Part shown: positions 49,201-59,274 of the stretch, one piece after another
How the letters are laid out: every line of letters begins with the position of its first letter
How positions within the stretch are numbered: position 1 is the first letter of the stretch
Source: Stenopsyche tienmushanensis
Lineage: Eukaryota; Arthropoda; Insecta; Trichoptera; Stenopsychidae
Direction: 5' to 3'
DNA: 64,000 nucleotides
Assembly (NCBI GenBank): GCA_008973525.1
Contig: WACJ01000335.1
Span: 1 to 64,000, forward strand
The notes under the pieces: generated by a model
Seen by the model: only the letters and a program-made list of their open reading frames with translations
What the model was told of the DNA's origin: nothing
The model's database searches: none
Position numbers and translations under genes: made by a program

Positions 49201-51164
49201 ACAGTTCTTTCATCGTGCAACGACGTTATATCAGCAGATATACCGTCGAGTTTATTAAAATTGAGTAAATCCATACACGCTACAAATAAAGTGGAAGAGT
49301 TCTGTAAGCAGGATCCAAAAGATGGGATGAAATGGTTAGAGAAAAATTCTCCGGAATCTCTTCAATTGCTACATGATTTTTTGAAAAAACACGGCCATCG
49401 ATCGATTAGAGAAGTATGTTATCGATTTTAATAATATAATACAAATTAACAAGACTATTTATATGAAGGTAGTTCCAGAATCATTCGATAAATACCGAAA
49501 AAATACCTTTTAGTTATTTGTTTTGACTGTTCCTTTGTTGCACGTATGAATTAATGGACACATGTTTCATCCATGGTTATGAATCGACGCAATAACTCAG
49601 CATTATTGCTATGAAATATCGCCAAACATTTGATTAGAACGTCCTTATGACGCTGATTTTCGTTCCATTGAGAACAAATGCGGTACCAATCATTGCACAC
49701 AGCTTTCTCATGTCCAAATTACAGTACTTTTTGTCGACGGTCATTCAATATAAATTTGGTCGACGAAAGGTATCGTATCACAAATACTAAACAACGTAGC
49801 ATCTTTAAAATTAAAACTTAAACGTTATAAGCTAGGAACTTTCTATTATAGTGATTTCATTTAAACAATAGCAATTATTAATAAGTTTAAACGTAATTAA
49901 TACAAAAATATGCTTGACGATTACAATATTTAATGCAAAATAAACATAATGAATACTGAACATTTATATATCAATACTGAATTATTAGTTTATGTATATT
50001 TATAATCTAAAAATGTCTTTCATTTTGGTTTTTATTAATGTTTTTAGTTTGATTTTGAAGTTGAGCCATGGGGTCTCGATCCTAGCAAATTGATAACAAC
50101 AATACAAACAACGCTAAAGTCTCCATTAAATGAAAACGTACACTCCAATTCCAACGTTGATTTGATATCCAAGCTCGTCACGCCTATGGAATTTTTAACG
50201 AAGTAAATTCACCGCAATTTATTACTAAACATGCCGTATTTAAAAAATTAGTTTAATAAACTCATCAATAATTTGTTTTAGATTATTTCTCAAGCTTATA
50301 ATTCCAACCTGCCAAAAAGCGGTAGCACGAAGAGAATCTACTAAATCATCCTTCATCCTTTTAATACACAAGTTCAGAATAGCATATAGAAAATTAGCCA
50401 CTCAAATGATGAAAGAATGGATGTTGCCCGATTTAAAGTTGATATTCTTTTTAACGCATTCCGAACTCGGTCGATATTTACACACACGAGATCCGTGCTA
50501 CATCAACAAGTTTGTTATTAATATGCCGTCGTAAACGCTTAATATTTTAGCATACATCTCATATTGACGTTAATTTCAGAGCGATGCTTAGACGCCGCTA
50601 TTTTCCCAAATGGGACACGTACAGATTTCCTGAAATAATGCTGGGATTTCCACAACCGATAAACTTAATTGAAAACGCTGTAATAAACGATAGCAATGAT
50701 GCCGTAGCAACCGGTACACCAGTCTTTCCCGGAAATATAACTGGACGAGCGTGTGTTGTTCAAGATCTTTCCAAGGTACTGATCTTTAAATATCTAATAT
50801 GTAGTTTTTATATGTTCTATTACAAATGTATGATCTTCACAGATTGGCGAATTGAAAAGTGGGGATATTCTTATAACGCACGCAACCGATATCGGATGGT
50901 CGCCTTACTTTCCGCTTCTCGGTGGAGTCGTCACGGAACTAGGAGGACTAATTTCTCACGGTATAAAAAATGGAATATGTATTTAAGAATATATATATTA
51001 TAGATTTAATTGATTTGGTGTCAAAATCGATAGGTGCTGTGGTTGCTCGTGAATATGGACTTCCTTGTATAGTCGGCGTACAGTCTGCAACGTCCCTTTT
51101 TAAAACAGGCGACACAGTTTTACTTAATTCTAGCAAAGGGATACTAAGGAAAGTTACTGTCTGA
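43248..51164 (+). CDS. PEP synthase / rifampicin phosphotransferase-like protein, membrane-anchored, one frameshift
   Basis: Twenty-three exons: 43248-43368, 43445-43702, 43981-44164, 44235-44345, 44459-44681, 44759-44886, 46520-46684, 46760-46935, 47009-47154, 47221-47348, 47419-47560, 47630-47777, 47861-48112, 48190-48321, 48390-48542, 48621-48788, 48862-49081, 49169-49413, 50048-50202, 50282-50509, 50580-50775, 50843-50960 and 51034-51164; about 1308 residues. Residues 6-26 form a membrane anchor. Residues about 40-430 are the N-terminal region typical of the insect proteins. About 435-740 is the ATP-grasp PEP/pyruvate-binding domain (LVGAKGASLALL, AVRSSGIGEDSEELSAAGQ, SAGVMFTRHPTTGDPS, IYLVQARPIT). 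The C-terminus is the swivelling phosphohistidine domain, TELGGLISHGAVVAREYGLP, catalytic His about 1265. Related bacterial enzymes move a phosphate from ATP through this His to pyruvate, rifampicin or other substrates; the insect substrate is unknown. Exon 5 has one extra base near 44565 (stop at 44597 if uncorrected), yet all flanking junctions require the corrected phase. Confidence 0.9.
45105..45347 (-). pseudogene. Antisense transposase-like fragment in a PEP-synthase intron
   Basis: An 80-codon minus-strand frame contains YVLNLGIHNFQKDNVDMYVW followed by D-E-T. This resembles a segment common in insect transposon-derived proteins of the (NL)GIH...YMYVWDE type. It lies inside intron 6 (44887-46519), opposite to the host gene, with no matching flanking exons, so it is most simply a transposon remnant. 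Confidence 0.4.
46191..46490 (-). mobile_element. Helitron-like element (reverse orientation)
   Basis: Reads CTAGTGATTACCCGGCATGC and GTTGCAATGCC at its start, the reverse complement of the family 3' end, followed by two units ending in TTTTTATATATTAGACTATC and related sequence. It sits in intron 6 of the PEP-synthase-like gene. Confidence 0.55.
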
Positions 51165-52052
51165 AAACGAGTCAACATTTCCATTAACTAATTAATTTTA
51201 ATGCGTTTCTTCCCAAAAATAAGTGAAATAATATTATAGCAATACACTAGCCATGTTGAGACCATTTTTAGTGTGTCCATCGATATTGTGGCTCCATACA
51301 GCAACACCAAATGGACAGCCTCGTTGTACAGCTTCCTCCAATGTTGGGCATCGGACTGATCAGGCCCTCACCAATCTGAGTCGCCTTCACTGCCATCTTT
51401 TTCTCGATTTAGGGATAATGAGAAGAGCTACATCGTCAGCAACCATTTTGGCCCTTAACATCTTAGCTCAATGATGTCCAAAATATTACACCATCTCTTC
51501 ATCAGTCATATAAGAAAATACACCAAACTGCATGTACTATTTATTTATTTTTATTTGGACCATATTTTAATAAAAACAACCCAAACAACATACCCAACGT
51601 TGCATCAGTGCAACGGATATATAAGGCATTCACTGCTGTTTTATAGATTGAAATGTCCAACAAAACAATATATCTATGTGTTTTCCATATATATAACATC
51701 CCGCAATATAAATTAAATATATTTTTAATACATGTATGATCACTTTCGTATAATAAGTTCATTTTGTGAAGTTTGTGTTGCGTATACACTGGGAAGAAAC
51801 GTGTTGAACGATCATAATCAATATGTAACATAGGTCTAAATTTATATACATGTTATGTTCAATATAAAATATTTTATATTTATATATTAATAATTGTATA
51901 AAATATGTTATATTTCATCACTATATTAGAACTATATTAGAATAATTTTACAAATAAGTTTTAAATTTTGACCATTACTTGTTAAAAATAATTATTATGA
52001 TTGACGTTCCAATGTATTTATTTAATTGTTTGAAAAGTATTAAAATAGAATA
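51165..52052. other. Convergent 3' flanks, with a LINE remnant
   Basis: The interval between the stop codons of the PEP-synthase-like gene and the Methyltransf_FA gene. Apart from the reverse-transcriptase remnant at 51250-51475 it is AT-rich and has no gene. Candidate poly(A) signals are plentiful because of the composition and cannot be assigned. Confidence 0.5.
51250..51475 (-). mobile_element. Non-LTR retrotransposon reverse-transcriptase fragment
   Basis: On the minus strand the sequence reads VADDVALLIIPKSRK, the YxDD-type catalytic core of R1/jockey-like LINEs. After a frame change it reads LLYGATISMDTL, corresponding to the conserved SVLLYGAxIWADAL of the same enzymes. Short and frame-shifted, so inactive. 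Confidence 0.6.
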
Positions 52053-55000
52053 TTAAAGCTTTTTGATGGGCGGACTTATAATTTTCCAATTTCCAATAGT
52101 TCCACTGACGGTTCGCAAGCCGAAGTGGGTAATTTGAAACGGTTCCTCGTTTATAAATTTTGTAAGAACTCGTCCATAAAATCCGCCGAGTCTGACTTCT
52201 ATTTTTTTCCCCGACCAGCATATGAAGTATTTTTTGAACTGTTTATCATTCTGCATGCGTCTAAATGCCTAGTACAATTTTATTATTGATTTATATTCAG
52301 TGAGTGTGTATAAATACTGTATCTTTAAACAATAGCAATATCTTACTTTGATAGATCGTAGATCATTACGTCTAATGGCAGACAGTTTATTACCCCATCC
52401 TCCGATAATAATTTCATACATCGGATCCGTTGGAGCGTTATCACTAGTCAAAGCGACTCTACATTCAGAATTTCCTTTAAAATCAAATTCTAATCTTCCG
52501 CACAACACCGGAAAATGTTGATATTTTTGTTCCTCGCCGGTGATTATTTCATCACGACCTTTAATTTAAAAAAATCTGGCATATAAATGTATTCATTTAA
52601 TAATATAAATCTATTAATTATTATTTAATTAATAATTACCGTTTATCTGCCATGTTCCTATGATACCATTTGCGGTAGTTACGGCATAGTATTTAATGAG
52701 AAAGGGTTCGGGGTCATTCATCACCGCTTAGGAAATCATCAGTCGCTACTTCGACTATGTATGACTTTTTATTATCGCGTCTTATAGCACTATATTTATT
52801 GTGTTGCCTTCCGATGAAAATCTATTGGAAGAAAATTTAGTTATTTGTTCAATCATAAGAAAGCAGAGTATGGTTATAATTGAAGATTTAATACCTCGGT
52901 CATTGGATTGGAGAAATTAGGATCAGCCGTGAGCGCAATACGCACATCACTATATGCTTTTACTTTGAAATCAATAACTCCTTCGGTGGCAGATTCCGGG
53001 ATGATTTCATCTGCAATCATTTTTTAATTAAAATAAAGAATATTATTGCATATAAATTTGTTATGACGACATCAATACAGACCTTTTTCTTCTAATTTTA
53101 ACGTTTCTAAGTTTATTGGAAAAAACTGATATACAAGATCTGTACCGGTGACTATTTCTTCCATACCTTTAAATCAAATACAATTTATAAATATAGTATT
53201 ATATATATTATAAATAAATATTTATAGCGTATAAAGAAAAATTGTATAGCAACCTTGTATTTTCCACGTTCCCGTGGCTTCATATCCGGTGCAAATAGCA
53301 AAATAATTGATCGGAAATGGTTCGGGATCGTTCCAAATGAGAAACGGTTCAGTTTCGCCCTCTTTTCCAGCCGTAATCAAACCGTCTTTCCAATTAATCC
53401 AGAAACCTCTGAATTCCGTCCCGCTCAGAATGTTTTCAGTGTCGACTTTAGATACAGTCAATTCTTTATTTTTGTCGCGCCTAATGGCACTTTTTTTATT
53501 CCGCCATCCTCCAATAAAAACCTATTATAACAAACACATTTAACAATTGACGATATGCTAATCTGCACGGGGATAATTATAAATCAATTGCCTCGATCAT
53601 TGGAATGGATACGCTCGGATCTGTTGTGAGCGCAATGTGAGCATCGTTATTGGCTTTTATTTGGAAATGAAAGCTTCCTTCGGATGTTTTAGATTGATCA
53701 CCTGCAATTAAACTATCCATGAACATTGCGCTTGATTATATACGGTATTTGAATTATGGATTCGATATTGAAACCTTCATCGTCCGGCTTCACGTTCTCA
53801 GCATGCACCGGAAAATAATTGTATTTTATATCTTCCTCGGTGATTATTTCATCATAACCTGTGTGATTAAATAGGTTTATTATGTTATTCCATTTATTTT
53901 AATTTTATAAGATTGTGGTTGGATTGTTTTTTAAATATGTATGCTTTAAAGTAACCAAGACCTTTAATCAGCCAAGATCCCGTAGCACCATTTTTAGTGC
54001 ACACTGCAAAATGTTTAATAATGAACGGCTCTGGATCATTCCAAATGAGAAATGGTTCAATTTCGTTTTCTTTTCCGACATTAATCAAGCCATTTTTCCA
54101 GTAAATCCAAAAGCCTCTGAATTCATCCTCGTTTAGGAAATTTTCAGTGATAATTTTAACTTTATCTGGAATTTCATTGTCGCGTCTTATAGCACTATAT
54201 TTATTTCTTCCCCCTCCTATCAATACCTAATCCAACGAAATTGTATTAGTTTTTCAAATATATTTTTTTATATTTATACAGGGCGTTTTGCACATGGACC
54301 GACAAAATTTTTTTGGGGGTTAGGGGGGTTTTTGCTACGTTTCACAAGCATTTGTCTGGGGACATGCCCTATTCCGTGTGTCTCACGGCATCCAAACTTG
54401 ACACCACTGGATTTCTTTGCCTGGGTACGTGCCTCTATTTTGAGGCTCGCACGGTCTCTAGATCTGACACCAATGGAATTCTTTATCTAGGGAACGTGCA
54501 AAAGCATTCATTTACATGACAGAGGTGTGGCATCCGATTGTGAGCCGCTCGTTCGTCATATCAGCGGTCCGAAAAGCGGACCGATTGAGCATACAAACCT
54601 TATGGCCACTCCATCCTCTTTTAGGGCTTTTTACGGCATTTTCTATGATCTGTACGATCACGGAAGCAATGTAGCGTCTAGACACTAGACATCATAGTAT
54701 GTTTTTTATAACCGTAACCGGTATCCATACATTAGGTCGGGTACCTTTGGGACTACTTGCCACGGGCGCTTCATGCCCTAGTTACGGCCCTAATTACGAC
54801 CACAGATTAAAAGTTATGGCGATTTAAAGGTGAAATTATGAATTTCATTGAAAAAAAAACTATTTAGATAACCCTGTCATTTAGGAGCTAATGTGTGAAA
54901 CGTAGTAAAAGACCCCCCTAACCCCCAAATAAATAAATAAAACTGTCGGTCCATGTGCACAACACCCTGTGTAAATGAGCATTTCTCAATAAACTTCCAT

Positions 55001-58000
55001 TGCTTTAGGAAATATTGAGCATTTTCTGAAAAATCTATACAAGGGACTGTTGTCTATATTCTAATAATACTCTACTATTATACGAACATTTAAGCATTTA
55101 GAATGTTTCAAAAATATTTACAGATTAATCAAATTTGTAGAATACTCTATTCACTTTTAAAAATGTATTTGGATTATGGATTTGGTCTATTGTAACATCT
55201 GCTACATTGGCTTGATCGAATCTAAACAATTGGATTTTATTATCGTAGAGCTTTAAACTAACTAGCTCTAACTAAAATTTACTTATTAGTTAGTAGGTCT
55301 AATTAACAATCATGTAATATTGTTCAAACAATCAAATAATTTGATCGATTCCTAAAGGTATTGTTTTAATTAACTTAATCCAAAGCAATTATATCGCTTT
55401 GGTGTCATATCAGGGAACTGTTTTTCGGGCATTATAAAAACGTTTTTGATATTATAAAATCAATTTAAATGCATACTGTGTGCTGAACACAGGATGATTA
55501 GGTGATAATTTATACTTTTTCATACAATATTGACCTGAGACAACGATTTACCCAGTTTACTAAGAAACGCCCATATAATAAAATGTTAAAACCTCGATCA
55601 TTGGATTGCATAAAGTCTGACTTGCTGTGAGTGCAATGTGAGCATCGTGGCCTGCTTTTACTCTAAAACATATACCTCCTTCAAACACTGGATTAAAAAT
55701 ATATTCGAGTGTTCCATCTGTCTTTAAATCTGAAAAATATAATCGGTTTTAAATAGGAATTCTTTAATAAAGCCTATATTATTATGTTGAAATTCTATAA
55801 ACCTTTATTTAGCTCATTATAACTGGGAATTATCCAATCGCCCGAGGCGCCACAAACTGTACGTACGCCAAAATGCGAAATTGGAATTCGATCATCATCA
55901 GCCCATTCCATAATAACAGGACCATGTGTTGTCCCCGAATTGACCATAATACTTTCTTCATTCCATCTTATAGAGAACTTATTAAATTCCTCATTATTTA
56001 TGATTTGTGGCGTCTCAACGAGTACCTTTTTACAATAAAACAGCCATTAGAAATATCATATCTTTAATATACCATGTGAATTTGTATTCGTTTACCTTCT
56101 CATATATTTCAGTGGATCGAAAGTCGGTCACTTCAGACTGTGGTTTTCTTTGTTTTATTACAGATGTCTTATTTTCCCAGGCGTTGAGGATAATTTCATA
56201 CATGGGATCGGTCTCCGCGTTGTCCTTCGTCAGAGCGATTCGACACTCGGAAGGTCCGTAGAATTCAAATTCTAATTCGCCACATATTGCCGGAAAAAAT
56301 CGATATAGCCCTCCAATAGGGGTGGAAATTTCATCATGTCCTAGATATCAACTTGAATTAAATAAAATACGCATGTATCTTTATTGGAACATTATATTCG
56401 TACGAGGAACATTCAAATGTAATCAGAACTTTTGCTTTTTTGAATCACAGACCGAAATCAAATAAAATTTTGAGGAGACGAAGTTGGACGATGCTACTCT
56501 AAGTAAGACCCTAGTGTTTGATTGTGTCCAAAAACTTCATTAAAGTCGAGATAATGTGCAAAATGAATGTGCATAAACGGCGTCCTGTAGCGAGCATCAA
56601 GCCATGAATAAGCGTGTTTACACGTCTGCTCAGCGAGGCCCAAAATAATGTACGGAAAGACATCTCTCAGCGACTTTTGAATCTCTATGAAGAAGGAGAG
56701 GCTTTTTTGGGTCGTATTATAACTTGCGATGAAACTTTGATCCACCACTACACCCCAGAAAATATGAAATCAAATATGGAATGGAGAAAACCTGAAGAAA
56801 AGGTGGCGATCAAGATGAAAACCAAGCAGGCTTTAACTGCTTATTGTAACAAAAGACAAAGAAAACCGATTCGAGCTTTATTTCTTCTGCTGAGGTGGAT
56901 GTTTCACTCTATGATGCTCACCCATAAAACCCCAACCCTACGTCCCCTGCGGGTGGGGGTCAACCCTACGCCTGTGGGTAACGGTCGAATCCATGGGGAG
57001 ATGATGTGAAGTAGAAGTGGGTGAAAGCAGTTTCGTCTGTTTACTCATCTAACGCTGCTAGGATAGCCCAGCTAACATGAATTGGGTGTGCTGCTTACCC
57101 ATAAAGCGGAATGTGGAACTGCCGATTACAGAAGGAGCGGGAGGACAGTTCAAACAGCGGTTTGGGTGCACGTAGTCCGGGGGCGCCATCTTTATGGAGT
57201 CTAGAGAAGACTATTCTTGATAAGACGCAGGAAACTTGCGCCTCTATTCCTGATGATCGACGAATGCGAAATCAAAATTTCAAAATCTACCCGATACTTG
57301 GGGAATGGAAATTTATGATAAACTCCGCTTCATAACACATACGGAGTAGGCGGCCAGCATCACAGAGACTCTGGTCAGGTTGATGCCTAACACTGGAAGT
57401 CCAAAAATAAGCCAAAGGACGCTTTAAAATGAAGTAGTGCACTCGGTGTTGTTGTAAGATGCGCCAATATAGGCTGATGCATTACGATTTGAATGGACCA
57501 GGCTCAACAGTGGCGCAGAAGTACGATCAGAGTTATTGCTGCATACCACACAGTATCAGAAGACGCAATTCTGGAACTGACTGATAAACCGCCAATTGAA
57601 CTGCTCACCCAAGAGAGACAGGTTGTTCAAAAAGGAGCAACAAGGAAGGCTGCTAGAGAAAACACCATGTCGGTGTGGCAGTTTCGATGGGACAGCTCCA
57701 AAATAGGTCGGTGGATATACTGACTGATCACAGACTTGGAAGAGTGGAATAGAAAGAAACATAGTGAGTTGTGCTACCATCTGACCCAGATCCTGACATT
57801 GGAGCGTACCTCCACAAAATAGCTAAGGATGCCATATTTGTGGAGCAATCAACGACGTTGCCGCACAAAGTTCAACTGTTCAGTACGGAGCGTTGAAAGG
57901 TACACTCTCTGTGAGGAGCTTGAACTAAATACACTCTCGTCCGTCAATATGATTTATTCAATGCTTAAAGATGCTAGGGCATGGAATGCATGGTGCAGGT

Positions 58001-59274
58001 ACACGAAGCGAAGAAGAGCTTCTGAAGCACCCCGTACTGAACAGACAGAATAATCCACAAACTGACATAAGTGAAAAGCCCAGGAGGGACACATCGCTGC
58101 CACCGTACAGTCCAGTCTTAGTCCCTTGTGGCTAACATATGTTTAGTCCATTGAAAGAGGCATTTCAATACAACGCTACGGTCGAACAATATATGCAATA
58201 TATTTCCAATTAAGTGAACTATGTAGAAAAACAAGATACTACATTTGTATTCTTAAATATAATAGCGAGTACCCGGCATGCGTTGCAATGCCACATTAGC
58301 TTAATAATTATTTGAAAAGAAATGCAGTAGTCCCCGCGGTCTTACTTAACTTGACCAGGCAAAAATGCGCCAACATGATGCATCCATTAAAACAAATTGG
58401 ATACATAAACAATACCTGTACTAATTCAAAAACGCTCACCGAAGTGCGCACAACAATTCCTAAAAGTTTAATTTAATAGGATCAACGGTATGGGGACGTA
58501 TACGGAACAAACGTACAACAGACATTCATTTTTATAAATATAAGACTAATAAATTTGTACAGCGAAATTCCAAATTATATTTGAATCGTCCTCGTATATA
58601 GTGATATATTAACCTTCTATTTGCCAAGTTCCCACAGACTTGGACCATTGAGTATGGATACCAAAGTAGTTGATTTGGAAAGGATTGGGATCGACCCAAC
58701 TGAGAAGCGGTGTCAGTCCTCCTTCTTTTCCGACCGATATTTTATTTTCATTCCAACGTACCCAAAATCCCCTGTATTCATCGTCACTTACAATGTCTTT
58801 CGTATCTACTACGACATTTCCTGGCTTTATTCCATCGCGACGTATTGCACTTATTATATTAACCTCTCCTCCAATTACTACCTATACAATCAATAATATT
58901 TTGGTCAATATACAATTATTATTTACAATAAGATGATATTTTAAGATGCAATTACCTCAGTCTTTGGGCTTGTTTCATCTGGGGTAGTAGTAAGAAGAAT
59001 ATGCACCCCGTTAAATGTCGTTACTTTAAAATTTAAACATCCATTACTAACAGGATGAAAAAAATACTCATTGTCGCCTTTTGTAGTCAAATCTAAAATT
59101 AATTAAAACATACCCCATCATTAAATAATTATATATAACTGACAACAAAACGTATGTTCTTATCTATTTAAAAATTATAATTATATTAGCATTAAGTTAT
59201 TGTAAACATACATTTTAACCATGGTGATCCATATTTTATTAAATGATTCATAAACACATACCGTAAGGATCCAT
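52053..59274 (-). CDS. Protein with six Methyltransf_FA (farnesoic acid O-methyltransferase-like) modules, module 5 broken
   Basis: Fifteen exons, minus: 59274-59262, 59092-58956, 58881-58614, 56340-56096, 56025-55803, 55729-55593, 54226-53962, 53858-53775, 53701-53592, 53521-53254, 53166-53083, 53010-52895, 52821-52640, 52558-52347 and 52250-52053. The start is a 13-base exon encoding Met-Asp-Pro-Tyr. Each module has a strand block such as HIALTTDPSVSIPMIE, then IGG-x-N-SAIRRD, EFRGFWI-x-W and W(N/D)DPEPF followed by GATG-x-W. This is the PF12248-type repeat of insect Methyltransf_FA proteins. Despite the name it has no SAM-binding motif. Modules 2 and 6 share a CG-LEFDFKG-type entry and pair as A-B duplicates. 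No signal peptide, so probably intracellular. The exon at 52640-52821 is 83 bases shorter than its sister (182 versus 265), which shifts frame and creates a stop. The donor after 53592 is GC, not GT. The 2.3-kb intron 3 is full of mobile DNA. Confidence 0.85.
54278..54970. mobile_element. Foldback/TIR element with nested hAT-like fragment
   Basis: Ends are ACAGGGCGTTTTGCACATGG and, reversed, ACAGGGTGTTGTGCACATGG; complementarity extends inward through GGGGGTTAGGGGGGT and CTACGTTTCACA to about 65 bases. The centre (about 54515-54795) is a hAT-like family fragment with the GGTCCGAAAAGCGGACCG hairpin. No transposase. It sits in the intron between modules 2 and 3 of the Methyltransf_FA gene. Confidence 0.65.
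55005..55590 (-). repeat. Inverted copy of the 41660-42930 repeat
   Basis: It carries GGAAATATTGAGCATTTTCTG, GGACTGTTGTCTATATTC, GATATCAGGGAACTG-type and TTTCATACAATATTGACCTG blocks in reverse order to the copy at 41.7-42.9 kb. It occupies most of the intron preceding exon 55729-55593 on the lower-coordinate side. Confidence 0.6.
56410..56960 (+). mobile_element. Mariner-like transposase remnant
   Basis: Within a plus-strand frame the signature FLGRIITCDETLIHHYTPEN, then SNMEWRKP, matches the mariner block F-x-R-x-(V/I)TCDE-x-(W/L)I-x-x-Y, which includes the first catalytic aspartates. The 5' part is interrupted by stops and the third catalytic residue region is replaced by other repeat DNA. 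It lies in intron 3 of the Methyltransf_FA gene and is inactive. Confidence 0.7.
57030..58070 (+). mobile_element. R1/jockey-like LINE 3' remnant
   Basis: The frame at 57493-57723 contains AAYHTVSEDAILELTDKPPI then ELLTQERQ, and WQFRWDSSKIGRW, all typical of the region after the reverse transcriptase in R1-type LINEs. After a stop, CYHLTQILT and, one frame over, GAYLHKIAKDAI continue it. Frameshifts and stops show it is dead. A TGA-rich trailer and a degenerate upstream part (57030-57350) belong to the same insertion. Confidence 0.65.
58262..58550 (-). mobile_element. Helitron-like element (reverse orientation)
   Basis: Reads TAGCGAGTACCCGGCATGCG and TTGCAATGCCAC at its start, then the reverse of the CTGCCATACCGTT unit near 58480-58550 (ATGGGGACGTATACGG variant). 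It is more diverged than the 33.2-kb copy. Confidence 0.5.

Noticed and set aside
57493..57723. Plus-strand 76-codon frame as a gene
   Set aside because: It is the degraded C-terminal part of a LINE open frame, with stops and frame changes on both sides.
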